From positions 62,001 to 126,000 of the forward strand of contig NZ_SOAL01000009.1 of the NCBI RefSeq assembly GCF_004364775.1: DNA of 64,000 nucleotides. The letters are read 5' to 3'. Positions within the stretch are counted from its first letter, which is position 1. Each line of letters opens with the position of its first letter. A program made the translations under genes and the position numbers. Below are positions 24,907 through 32,936 of this stretch, in pieces. Origin of the DNA: Comamonas sp. JUb58. GTDB lineage: Bacteria; Pseudomonadota; Gammaproteobacteria; Burkholderiales; Burkholderiaceae_C. Under the pieces are notes generated by a model, which made no database searches, was not told where the DNA came from, and saw nothing but the letters and a program-made list of their open reading frames with translations.

Positions 24907-25037
24907 TAGGCAGGGCTTTGGCAAACTGAAACCGCAGGTTCAAAAACCAGGGCTAACCCTTTGTCTTCACCGCTGTAAAAGGAGAGGTTCCAATCTCTGC
25001 GATTGCGCTGGGGGGCCGAGCCTGCGACAGTGCCACC

Positions 25038-25934
25038 ATGTCGCAAACCCCTGAACCTTCTGCCGCCTCGCTCTCTGCCGAGCAGGTCGCCCATTTGCAA
25101 AGCTGGATCCACAAGACCGAGACCATGCAGGACCTGGTGGCCCGCACGGCCGTGACCGGTCTGTCAGCCACCCTGGACCGCGATGACCTCCCGGCCCAGG
25201 ACGGCGACAGCCTGCCGCCGCTGTGGCACTGGATGAACTTTCTGCCGATGGCGCGGCAAAGCCTGCTGGGGCCCGATGGCCACCCCGCGCGTGGCGGTTT
25301 TCTGCCCCCGGTGCCGCTGCCCCGCCGCATGTGGGCCGGCGGCCGCCTGCAGTGGCAGGCGGACAACCCGTTGCGCATTGGCGAGAGCCTGGAGCGCGTA
25401 TCGCGCATCGCCTCGGTGGACCACAAGGTGGGCCGCTCGGGTGAGCTGCTGTTTGTGCTGGTGCAGCACAGCTATAGCAATGCCCGGGGCCTGGCGCTGA
25501 CCGAAGAGCATGACATCGTCTACCGCGCCGCAGCGCAACCCAGCGACCCGGTGCCCCCGCCCACGGCCGCCGAGACGCAGGCCGCCTGGAAGCGCGAGAT
25601 CAATGCCGACCCGGTGATGCTGTTCCGCTACTCGGCGCTCACCTTCAACGGCCACCGCATCCACTACGACCGCAGCTATGTCACGCAGGAAGAGGGCTAC
25701 CCCGGCCTGATCGTGCATGGTCCGCTGATTGCGACCTTGCTGGTCGATCTGCTGCGCCGCAATGCGCCGGATGCGGTGCTGACCGACTTCTCGTTCAAGG
25801 CCATCCGCCCCACCTTTGATCTGCATCCTTTCACCGTGCTGGGCCAGCCCCAGGACGATGGCAAGACCATCAAGCTCTGGGCGCATGACCACGAGGGCTG
25901 GCTCACGATGCAGGCCACCGCCAAGATCCGCTGA
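25038..25934 (+). CDS. FAS1-like MaoC-type hydratase/dehydratase (mesaconyl/itaconyl-CoA hydratase-like)
   Basis: 298 residues. It is a double-hotdog protein with an N-terminal FAS1-like dehydratase domain (about 20-155) and a C-terminal domain containing FRYSALTFNGHRIHYDRSYV and the PGLIVHGPLIATLL helix. That arrangement is found in mesaconyl-C4-CoA hydratase, itaconyl-CoA hydratase and mitochondrial Htd2. It would add water to an unsaturated acyl- or dicarboxyl-CoA. ATG 25038 has no obvious ribosome site (GACAGTGCCACC). It is the first plus-strand gene after the divergent region and is followed by acyl-CoA dehydrogenase, CoA-transferase and PrpD-like genes, consistent with a dicarboxylate-CoA pathway. 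Confidence 0.87.
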   Translation: MSQTPEPSAASLSAEQVAHLQSWIHKTETMQDLVARTAVTGLSATLDRDDLPAQDGDSLPPLWHWMNFLPMARQSLLGPDGHPARGGFLPPVPLPRRMWAGGRLQWQADNPLRIGESLERVSRIASVDHKVGRSGELLFVLVQHSYSNARGLALTEEHDIVYRAAAQPSDPVPPPTAAETQAAWKREINADPVMLFRYSALTFNGHRIHYDRSYVTQEEGYPGLIVHGPLIATLLVDLLRRNAPDAVLTDFSFKAIRPTFDLHPFTVLGQPQDDGKTIKLWAHDHEGWLTMQATAKIR

Positions 25935-26021
25935 GCGCGCAGACCAACAACGCTTTCCCCAACACCGGCGGGTGGCGCAGACGCTGTCAGCGCCGCCACC
26001 CCCAACGCCAGACCCAGAACC

Positions 26022-27188
26022 ATGATCGAACACACCGGCTCCAACAACTTCCCCGAAATCCGCGATGCCATCCGCGCGCTCTGCGCCGAGTTTCCCGACG
26101 AGTATTTCCGCAAGGTCGATGAGGCCCGTGCCTACCCCGAGACCTTTGTCGAGGCGCTGACCAAGGCAGGCTGGCTGGCAGCGCTGATTCCGCAGGAATA
26201 CGGCGGCTCGGGCCTGGGCCTGACCGAGGCCTCGGTCATCATGGAAGAGATCAACCGCTGCGGCGGCAACTCCGGCGCCTGCCACGGCCAGATGTACAAC
26301 ATGGGCACCTTGCTGCGCCATGGCTCGACCGCGCAGAAGGAAAAGTACCTGCCCAAGATCGCCAGCGGCGAATGGCGTCTGCAATCGATGGGCGTGACCG
26401 AGCCCACCACCGGCACCGACACCACCAAGATCAAGACCACGGCCGTGAAGAAGGGCGACAAGTACGTCATCAACGGCCAGAAGGTCTGGATCAGCCGCAT
26501 CCAGCACAGCGATTTCATGATCCTGCTGGCGCGCACCACGCCGCTGGCCGAGGTCAAGAAGAAGAGCGAAGGCATGTCGATCTTCATGGTCGACCTGCGC
26601 GAGGCCGAGAAAAAAGGCCTGACCGTGCGCCCCATCCTGAACATGGTGAACCACGAGACCAATGAGCTGTTCTTCGAGAACCTGGAGATCCCCGAAGAGA
26701 ACCTGATCGGCGAAGAAGGCAAGGGCTTCAAGTACATCCTGGACGGCCTCAACGCCGAGCGTACCCTGATCGCCGCCGAGTGCATTGGCGACGGCTACTG
26801 GTTCCTCGACCGCGTGACCAACTATGTGCGCGACCGCGAAGTGTTTGGCCGCCCGATTGGCCAGAACCAGGGCGTGCAGTTCCCGATTGCCGATGCCTTC
26901 ATCGAGGTCGAAGCGGCCAACCTGATGCGCTGGAAAGCCTGCGAGCTGTTTGACAAGCACGAGCCCATGGGCGCCCAGGCCAATATGGCCAAGTACCTGG
27001 CCGCCAAGGCGAGCTGGGAGGCGGCCAATGCCTGCCTGCAGTTCCACGGTGGCTTTGGCTTTGCCTGCGAATACGACGTGGAGCGCAAGTTCCGCGAGAC
27101 GCGCCTGTACCAGGTGGCACCGATCTCGACCAACCTGATCTATTCCTACGTGGCCGAGCACATCCTGGGCCTGCCGCGCTCGTTCTGA
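26022..27188 (+). CDS. acyl-CoA dehydrogenase with non-standard catalytic base position
   Basis: 388 residues. It has the acyl-CoA dehydrogenase fold with the FAD motif MGVTEPTTGTDTTKIKT (about 123-139) and the substrate helix. The usual C-terminal base Glu (YEGT in most members) is absent: the segment reads LYQVAPISTNLI, with Pro367 at the aligned place. Instead, LNAERTLIAAE carries Glu246, where isovaleryl- and long-chain enzymes keep their base. It should therefore still be catalytic, perhaps favouring branched or bulky acyl-CoAs. It lies between the FAS1-like hydratase and the family III CoA-transferase on the same strand. Confidence 0.92.
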   Translation: MIEHTGSNNFPEIRDAIRALCAEFPDEYFRKVDEARAYPETFVEALTKAGWLAALIPQEYGGSGLGLTEASVIMEEINRCGGNSGACHGQMYNMGTLLRHGSTAQKEKYLPKIASGEWRLQSMGVTEPTTGTDTTKIKTTAVKKGDKYVINGQKVWISRIQHSDFMILLARTTPLAEVKKKSEGMSIFMVDLREAEKKGLTVRPILNMVNHETNELFFENLEIPEENLIGEEGKGFKYILDGLNAERTLIAAECIGDGYWFLDRVTNYVRDREVFGRPIGQNQGVQFPIADAFIEVEAANLMRWKACELFDKHEPMGAQANMAKYLAAKASWEAANACLQFHGGFGFACEYDVERKFRETRLYQVAPISTNLIYSYVAEHILGLPRSF

Positions 27189-27228
27189 TGGCGCCGCGCA
27201 GCGATAAAAACAGAGAACCGGAGACTTC

Positions 27229-28410
27229 ATGACCAGACCATTGGATGGCATCACCGTCGTATCGCTGGAGCACGCCGTGGCCGCGCCTTTTTGTGCGCGC
27301 CAGCTGGCCGATCTGGGCGCGCGCGTCATCAAGGTGGAGCGGCCGGGCAGCGGCGATTTTGCGCGCGGCTATGACAGCCGGGTGCGCGGCCAGTCCTCGC
27401 ATTTCACCTGGCTCAACCGCAACAAGGAAAGCCTGGCGCTGGACCTGAAGGACCCCGCATCCCTGGAGGCGCTCAAGCAGCTGCTGGGCACGGCCGATGT
27501 GCTGCTGCAGAACCTGGCACCGGGCGCTGCGGCGCGCATGGGGCTGTCGTATGAGGCCTTGCATGCCGCCTTTCCGCGCCTCATCGTCTGCGACATCAGC
27601 GGCTATGGCGACAACGGCCCTTACCGCGACAAGAAAGCCTATGACCTGCTGATCCAGAGCGAGGCGGGTTTTCTGTCGGTGACCGGCACGCCCGAGACGC
27701 CGAGCAAATCGGGCATTTCGGTGGCTGATATTGCGGCGGGCATGTATGCCTATACCAATATCCTCTCGGCCCTGCTGCTGCGCGGCAAGACGGGCGAGGG
27801 CAGCCATATCGATGTGTCCATGCTCGAAGCGCTGGGCGAGTGGATGGGCTACCCGATGTACTACGCGTTTGAAGGCGCCGCGCCGCCACCGCGCACCGGC
27901 GCATCGCATGCCAGCATCTACCCCTATGGCCCCTTTGTGGCCGGCGATGGCGGCACGGTGATGCTGGGCCTGCAAAACGAGCGCGAGTGGAAGATCTTCT
28001 GCGACCAGGTGCTGCTGGCACCGGCGCTGGCGACCGATGCGCGCTTTGACAGCAATGCCAAGCGCAATGCCAACCGCGCCGAGCTGCAGGCCGAGATCCT
28101 GCGCATCTTTGGCTCGCTCAATGCCAGCGATGTGGTGCAGCGCCTGGACGAAGCCGGCATTGCCAACGCCCATGTCAACGACATGGCGGGCCTGTGGGCG
28201 CACCCGCAGCTGCTGGCACGCCAGCGCTTTGCGCAGGTGGACACGCCCGTGGGCACAGTGCCGGCGCTGCTGCCGCCTGGCCGCAACAACCAGTACGACT
28301 ACCGCATGGATGCGGTGCCTGCGGTGGGCGAGCACACGGCCGCCATCCTCGATGCGCTGCAGCTGCCGGCCGATGCGCTGGCAGCAGTGCGCAAGGCCTC
28401 CGGCCTTTGA
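27229..28410 (+). CDS. CaiB/BaiF (family III) CoA-transferase
   Basis: 393 residues; ATG 27229 follows ACCGGAGACTTC. Family III enzymes transfer CoA between acids, for example succinyl-CoA to mesaconate, itaconate, citramalate or aromatic acids. Visible signatures are DLGARVIKVERPGSGDFAR near residue 28, WLNRNKESLALDLK near 61, and the catalytic region GISVADIAAGMY with Asp167 as the expected nucleophile. The following KTGEGSHIDVSMLEAL is typical. It lies 40 bases after the acyl-CoA dehydrogenase and 25 bases before the PrpD-like gene. In this context it probably activates an imported dicarboxylate. Confidence 0.93.
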   Translation: MTRPLDGITVVSLEHAVAAPFCARQLADLGARVIKVERPGSGDFARGYDSRVRGQSSHFTWLNRNKESLALDLKDPASLEALKQLLGTADVLLQNLAPGAAARMGLSYEALHAAFPRLIVCDISGYGDNGPYRDKKAYDLLIQSEAGFLSVTGTPETPSKSGISVADIAAGMYAYTNILSALLLRGKTGEGSHIDVSMLEALGEWMGYPMYYAFEGAAPPPRTGASHASIYPYGPFVAGDGGTVMLGLQNEREWKIFCDQVLLAPALATDARFDSNAKRNANRAELQAEILRIFGSLNASDVVQRLDEAGIANAHVNDMAGLWAHPQLLARQRFAQVDTPVGTVPALLPPGRNNQYDYRMDAVPAVGEHTAAILDALQLPADALAAVRKASGL

Positions 28411-28435
28411 TGCTTTCTGTTGGAGAAAAAAGAAC

Positions 28436-29815
28436 ATGACCACCGCAACCCCATCCCCCACGCCAGCGGCCAAACTGGCCCGCTTTGCAGCCGAGCTGCA
28501 GTACAGCGACATTCCCGAATCCGTGCTGCAGAAAACCGAAGACCTCTGGGTCGACTGGTTTGGCTCGGTGGTGGCCGGCCACAATGCCCGCCCCGTGGCC
28601 AGCATCACCCGCTTTGCGCTGGGCCAGGGCCCGGCCCAAGGCCCTGCCGAGGTGATTGGCCCCGAGGGCAGCAGCAGCAGCCCCTACCTGGCGGCCATGG
28701 CCAATGCCGCCGCCTCGCATGTCGCCGAGCAGGACGATGTGCACAACGGCTCGGTGTTCCACCCGGCGGCCGTCGTCTTTCCCCCGGCTGTGGCCGTGGC
28801 GCAGGCGCTGGGCAAGTCCGGCAAGGAGCTGCTGACCGCCTGCATCGCCGGCTATGAAGTCGGCATCCGTGTGGGCGAATTCCTGGGCCGCTCGCACTAC
28901 AAGATCTTCCACACCACCGGCACCGCCGGCACCTTGGCAGCGGCTGCGGCCGTGGGCCATCTGCTGGGCCTCAATGCGCAGCAAATGCTGCATGCCTTTG
29001 GCTCGGCCGGCACGCAGTCTGCAGGCCTGTGGGAGTTTTTGCGCACCGCTGCCGACAGCAAGCAGCTGCACACCGCGCATGCCGCCGGTGCCGGCCTGAT
29101 GGCTGCCTACCTGGCCAAGGATGGTTTCACCGGCGCGGCCGACATCTTCTGCGGCGCGCAGGGCATGGCCGCTGGCATGTCCAGCGACAGCGATCCGGCC
29201 CGCCTGGTCGATGGCCTGGGCACGCGCTGGGCCACGCCCGAGACCTCGTTCAAATGGCATGCCTCCTGCCGCCACACCCACCCGGCGGCCGATGCGCTGC
29301 TGCAGGTGCTGCGCGCGCACCAGCTCAAGGTCTCGGACATTGCCGAAGTGGTGACCCATGTGCACCAGGCCGCGATCGATGTGCTGGGCCCCGTGGTGGA
29401 CCCGAGCACAGTGCACCAGAGCAAGTTCTCGATGGGCACGGTGCTGGCGCTGGCCGCGCGCTTTGGCTTTGCCGGCCTCAACGAGTTCGACAACGAATTC
29501 CGCGCCGAAGACACGATGGCACTGCGCGACAAGGTGCGCATGGTGCTGGACCCCGAGGTGGACGGCGCCTACCCGCAGCGCTGGATTGGCAAGGTCACCG
29601 TGACCACCACCGATGGCCGCGTGCTGGAAGGCCGGGTGGACGAGCCCAAGGGCGATCCGGGCAACACCTTGAGCCGCGAGGAGCTGACCGACAAGGCGCT
29701 GCGCCTGGGCGAATTCAGCCGCGCTGTGCCTGCCGCGCAGATGCAGCAATCGGTGCAGAAACTGTGGCAAGTACGGGAATGGACCAGGGTCGAAAAGCTA
29801 TTGGTGGCCGTATAA
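28436..29815 (+). CDS. MmgE/PrpD-family protein
   Basis: 459 residues from ATG 28436, preceded by TTGGAG. The family includes 2-methylcitrate dehydratase (PrpD) and cis-aconitate decarboxylase, which forms itaconate. The all-helical N-terminal domain (about 10-270) contains the family stretches VDWFGSVVAGHNARPVAS, HVAEQDDVHNGSVFHPAAV with a conserved Asp-Asp-x-His, and the glycine-rich FHTTGTAGTLAAAAAVG. The smaller C-terminal domain starts after FKWHASCRHTHPAADAL. It could dehydrate or decarboxylate a methyl-branched tricarboxylate. Its place between a CoA-transferase and a Bug receptor supports a role in dicarboxylate use, but the substrate cannot be read from sequence. Confidence 0.92.
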   Translation: MTTATPSPTPAAKLARFAAELQYSDIPESVLQKTEDLWVDWFGSVVAGHNARPVASITRFALGQGPAQGPAEVIGPEGSSSSPYLAAMANAAASHVAEQDDVHNGSVFHPAAVVFPPAVAVAQALGKSGKELLTACIAGYEVGIRVGEFLGRSHYKIFHTTGTAGTLAAAAAVGHLLGLNAQQMLHAFGSAGTQSAGLWEFLRTAADSKQLHTAHAAGAGLMAAYLAKDGFTGAADIFCGAQGMAAGMSSDSDPARLVDGLGTRWATPETSFKWHASCRHTHPAADALLQVLRAHQLKVSDIAEVVTHVHQAAIDVLGPVVDPSTVHQSKFSMGTVLALAARFGFAGLNEFDNEFRAEDTMALRDKVRMVLDPEVDGAYPQRWIGKVTVTTTDGRVLEGRVDEPKGDPGNTLSREELTDKALRLGEFSRAVPAAQMQQSVQKLWQVREWTRVEKLLVAV

Positions 29816-29852
29816 AGAAAGCAGCAGCGCCGAAGCTGGGTGGCTGCGACGC

Positions 29853-29890
29853 GGGGGCCCGACCAGGCCCCCATCCCCTACCGGGATGGG
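29853..29890 (+). promoter_or_regulatory. two mutually exclusive hairpins upstream of a Bug gene
   Basis: GGGGGCC (29853-29859) pairs with GGCCCCC (29866-29872). CCCATCCC (29870-29877) pairs with GGGATGGG (29883-29890). The two structures share bases 29870-29872, so only one can fully form. They lie 33 bases before the Bug start and could tune transcription or message processing. Confidence 0.4.
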
Positions 29891-29922
29891 CGATGTACCC
29901 CTCCCAAGATCAGGAGACAAAA

Positions 29923-30918
29923 ATGCGCTTTCGCTTGTTGACCCCGGCAGCCGCTGCCGCCGTGATGGCCTGTACCGGCCTGGGCCTGCACCTCAACGCC
30001 CAGGCGGAGGACTGGCCCACCAAACCGGTGGTGATGGTGGTGCCTTACTCGGCCGGTGGACCTACCGATGTGGTGGCACGCATGCTGGCCATTCCGATGG
30101 GCAAATCGCTGGGCCAGACCGTGGTGGTGGAAAACACCGTGGGCGCAGGCGGCACGATTGCGCCCGCACGCGTGGCCCGCGCCAAGAACGATGGCTACAC
30201 CATCCTGATCCACCACATGGGCATGGCCACGGCACCATCGCTGTACAAGAAGCTGCCCTATGACCCGTTGAAGGATTTCGAGTACATCGGCCAGGTGCTG
30301 GATGTGCCGATGACCCTGCTGTCGCGCAAGGACTTTCCGGCCAACAACTTCCAGGAGCTGATGGCCTATGTGAAGACCAACCAGGAGAAGGTGTCGCTGG
30401 CCAATGCCGGCATTGGCGCGGTCTCGCAGCTCTGCGGCATGCTGTTTGCGTACCAGGCGGGGGTCAAGCTCACCACCGTGCCCTACAAGGGTGCGGGCCC
30501 GGCCATGAATGACCTGATGGGCGGCCAGGTCGATCTGCTCTGCGACCAGACCACGCAGACCGCGCCGGTCATCAAGGACGGCAACCGTGTCAAGGTGTTC
30601 GGCGTGACCACGCCCCAGCGCCTGACCGCCATGCCGCAGATCCCCACGCTCGACGAGCAGGGCCTGAAGGGTTTTGACGTCAAGGTCTGGCATGGCATGT
30701 ATGCCCCCAAGGGCACGCCGGCCGAGGTGATCAACAAGATCAACGTCGCCCTGAACGTGGCCTTGAAGGACCCCGTGGTGGTGCAGCGCATTGCCGACCT
30801 GAGCAGCGAGCTGGTGACCCCGGACCGCGCCACGCCGCAGAGCTTGAAGGCCTTGCTGGAATCGGAAGTGAAGCGCTGGAATACGGTGATCAAGGCAGCC
30901 GGCGTGACCGCCGAATAA
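29923..30918 (+). CDS. Bug-type tripartite tricarboxylate transporter receptor
   Basis: 331 residues from ATG 29923, preceded by CAGGAGACAAAA. The signal peptide is about 1-29 (cleaved near LNAQA-ED). Mature signatures are KPVVMVVPYSAGGPTDVVAR, VVVENTVGAGGTIAPARVARAK, LTTVPYKGAGPAMNDLMGGQVDLL and the MPQIPTLDEQGLKG segment. A periplasmic carboxylate receptor is predicted. It follows the PrpD-like gene by 107 bases and is closed by a strong terminator. Its ligand is probably the substrate of the plus-strand CoA-transferase/hydratase set. No TctA/TctB homologue is present. Confidence 0.93.
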   Translation: MRFRLLTPAAAAAVMACTGLGLHLNAQAEDWPTKPVVMVVPYSAGGPTDVVARMLAIPMGKSLGQTVVVENTVGAGGTIAPARVARAKNDGYTILIHHMGMATAPSLYKKLPYDPLKDFEYIGQVLDVPMTLLSRKDFPANNFQELMAYVKTNQEKVSLANAGIGAVSQLCGMLFAYQAGVKLTTVPYKGAGPAMNDLMGGQVDLLCDQTTQTAPVIKDGNRVKVFGVTTPQRLTAMPQIPTLDEQGLKGFDVKVWHGMYAPKGTPAEVINKINVALNVALKDPVVVQRIADLSSELVTPDRATPQSLKALLESEVKRWNTVIKAAGVTAE

Positions 30919-30945
30919 GCCTGGCGCTTGACCCGCGCAGGAGCA

Positions 30946-30966
30946 GGGGCCATGGGCCCCTTTTTT
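30946..30966 (+). terminator. rho-independent terminator just before the CitE-like gene
   Basis: GGGGCC (30946-30951), an ATG loop, GGCCCC (30955-30960), then six T. It ends 16 bases before the CitE-like start codon, which leaves almost no leader for that gene unless transcription reads through. Confidence 0.85.
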
Positions 30967-30982
30967 GATAGACGAAAGACTG

Positions 30983-31870
30983 ATGGACATGACTCTCAAC
31001 ACGCATCCGCTGGCCAGTGCTACCTCCTGGCTGTTTGTACCGGCCAGCCGCCCCGAGCGCATCGCCAAGGCACTGGCCAGTGGGGCCGATGCGGTGATCG
31101 TGGACCTGGAAGATGCGGTGGCGCCGCAGGACAAGGAAGGTGCCCGTGCCGCCTTGCTGGGCGCCTTTGGCCAGCTGCAGGCGGCCGAGCGCGCCCGGGT
31201 GCTGGTGCGCATCAATGCCCATGGCACGCCCTGGTTTGACGGCGATCTGCAGGCGCTGGCCCAGCTGGTGGCGCAGGGCGCAGCTGGCGTGGTGCTGCCC
31301 AAGGCCGAGACCGCCGAAGCGATGGCGCTGCTGCTGCCAGCGTTGGGTACGCAGGGGCTGCTGGTGCCCATCATCGAATCGGTCGCGGGCCTGCATGCCA
31401 TCGATGCGATTGCGCACGCGCCGCGCGTGCTGCGCCTGGCCTTTGGCCATCTGGATTTTCAGGTCGATGCCGGCATGGCCTGTGCGGAGGACGAGAGCGA
31501 GCTGCTGCCGGTGCGCCTGGCCGTGGTGCTGGCTGCGCGCCGCGCCCAGCTGCCCGCGCCCATCGATGGCGTCACTGTCAACACCCAGGATGCGGCCGTG
31601 GTGCAGGCTGATGCGGCGCGTGCGCTGCGCGGCGGCTTTGGCGGCAAGCTCAGCATCCACCCGATGCAGGTGGCTCCTATCAATGCCGCCTTTGCGCCGA
31701 CGGATGCGCAATTGCAGCGCGCCCAGCAGGTGCTGGCGGCCGCCGAGGCGGCGCAAGGCGGGGTCTGCGTGGTCGATGGCCGCATGGTCGATGCCCCGGT
31801 GATTGCACTGGCCCACAAGACCTTGCAGCGCCACCAGCAGGCCCAACGGCGCTTGCAAAGCGCGTCCTGA
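30983..31870 (+). CDS. CitE-like CoA-ester lyase (HpcH/HpaI family)
   Basis: 295 residues from ATG 30983 (MDMTLNTH); ATG 30989 is an alternative. The TIM-barrel CitE family includes citryl-, malyl-, citramalyl- and 3-hydroxy-3-methylglutaryl-like CoA lyases. Visible motifs are WLFVPASRPERIAKAL, VIVDLEDAVAPQDKE with metal-binding acidic residues, VRINAHGTPWFDGDL, VVLPKAE, IIESVAGLHAI and LAFGHLDFQVDAG. The reaction splits a hydroxy-dicarboxyl-CoA to acetyl- or propionyl-CoA and pyruvate or glyoxylate. With the CoA-transferase and FAS1-like hydratase upstream it would complete a route like that for itaconate or mesaconate. A terminator separates it from the Bug gene. Confidence 0.9.
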   Translation: MDMTLNTHPLASATSWLFVPASRPERIAKALASGADAVIVDLEDAVAPQDKEGARAALLGAFGQLQAAERARVLVRINAHGTPWFDGDLQALAQLVAQGAAGVVLPKAETAEAMALLLPALGTQGLLVPIIESVAGLHAIDAIAHAPRVLRLAFGHLDFQVDAGMACAEDESELLPVRLAVVLAARRAQLPAPIDGVTVNTQDAAVVQADAARALRGGFGGKLSIHPMQVAPINAAFAPTDAQLQRAQQVLAAAEAAQGGVCVVDGRMVDAPVIALAHKTLQRHQQAQRRLQSAS

Positions 31871-31999
31871 GCCTGTGCCAAAAGCGGTCCGCTCGGGTAG
31901 CCGAGCAGGACACTTTCTGACACAGCTCTCCGCAATCTCGTCGATATACTCGCTCGACCACCGCGCCGCAAAAGCGGTACACCGAAAGAGGAGAGCGAG

Positions 32000-32869
32000 A
32001 TGTTCAAACACGCGATTGCCTGGGCCGCCGTGGCCCTTACCGGGATGGCCCATGCCTACGTGCCGCAGGGCGGTACCTGGATCATTTCCGAGGAAGCCAA
32101 TGGCCGCCCCGGCCGTGGTTTTGCCGTGGATGTGCAAAACGATGTGCTGGTGATGCAGGTCTATGCCTATGAAAGCAGCGGCCAGCCGACCTTCTACATG
32201 GCCACCGGCCGCCTGGATGACAACAGCGAGCTGACGGCCACCTTGGGCCGCTATGAAGGTGGTCGTTTCCTGGGCAGTGACGCCCGCAGTGGTGTCGAGC
32301 GCGGCAGCCCTGGCAATGTGCGCATCCGCTTTGTCAGCGGCACCTTGGGCTATATCACCCTGCCGGGCGAAGGCGAGAAGGAAATCAAGCGTTTCCGGTT
32401 TGGCTATGACGACTCGCCCGCCTCGCTGCTGGGCCTGTGGAGCCTGGTCTATGGAGACAGCATTGGCAACATCGAAACCGAGACCATGCAGCTGACCCGT
32501 ATCACCGGCGGCTCGTCCTTCGGCAGCGGCATGACCGTGTCCTACGACGGCCTGTTTGCCTGCGAGCAGATCATCCGTGGCGTTGATACCGGCAAGACCC
32601 AGTGCGTGAAGATGCGCAGCGGCTCATCAAGCGAAACGGTGCGCGGCTTCTGGTTTAACTTCAGCGTTAACCAGGCAGAGGGCAACTGGAACAATACCCG
32701 TGGCTCGGGCGACGGTGCCCTCTATGCCAACCGCCTGATGCAGAACTCGGGCCGCATCACCGGCCTGCTGCGCAAGGTAACGCCGGATGCCGGCAGCGAG
32801 CAGAACAGCAATGACGATGCGCTGCGCTCCGCACTGGAAGCCCAGGCCAGCGCGCGCCAAAGCCGCTGA
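32000..32869 (+). CDS. secreted protein of unknown function
   Basis: 289 residues; ATG 32000 follows GAGGAGAGCGAG. A signal peptide (about 1-19, MFKHAIAWAAVALTGMAHA) indicates export. The mature protein opens with GTWIISEEANGRPGRGFAVD and has alternating strands, reminiscent of small beta-barrel or lipocalin-like secreted domains in which a GxWxxxxESGRG-type start recurs. Two Cys (about 194 and 206) could form a disulfide. The C-terminus (about 265-289) is hydrophilic and Ser/Ala/Gln-rich. It is monocistronic: its own leader is upstream and a two-way terminator follows. I do not recognise the family with confidence. Confidence 0.78.
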   Translation: MFKHAIAWAAVALTGMAHAYVPQGGTWIISEEANGRPGRGFAVDVQNDVLVMQVYAYESSGQPTFYMATGRLDDNSELTATLGRYEGGRFLGSDARSGVERGSPGNVRIRFVSGTLGYITLPGEGEKEIKRFRFGYDDSPASLLGLWSLVYGDSIGNIETETMQLTRITGGSSFGSGMTVSYDGLFACEQIIRGVDTGKTQCVKMRSGSSSETVRGFWFNFSVNQAEGNWNNTRGSGDGALYANRLMQNSGRITGLLRKVTPDAGSEQNSNDDALRSALEAQASARQSR

Positions 32870-32892
32870 TCTGCGTTCACTGCCCCATGAAA

Positions 32893-32916
32893 AATGCCCT
32901 GGCTTGCCAGGGCATT
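32893..32916. terminator. bidirectional terminator
   Basis: AATGCCCTGGC (32893-32903) and GCCAGGGCATT (32906-32916) pair perfectly over 11 bases around TT. T-rich sequence follows on the plus strand, and TTTT precedes the stem on the minus strand. It separates the convergent secreted-protein and Bug genes. Confidence 0.88.
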
Positions 32917-32936
32917 GTTGTTGGGGCCTTGGGCTC

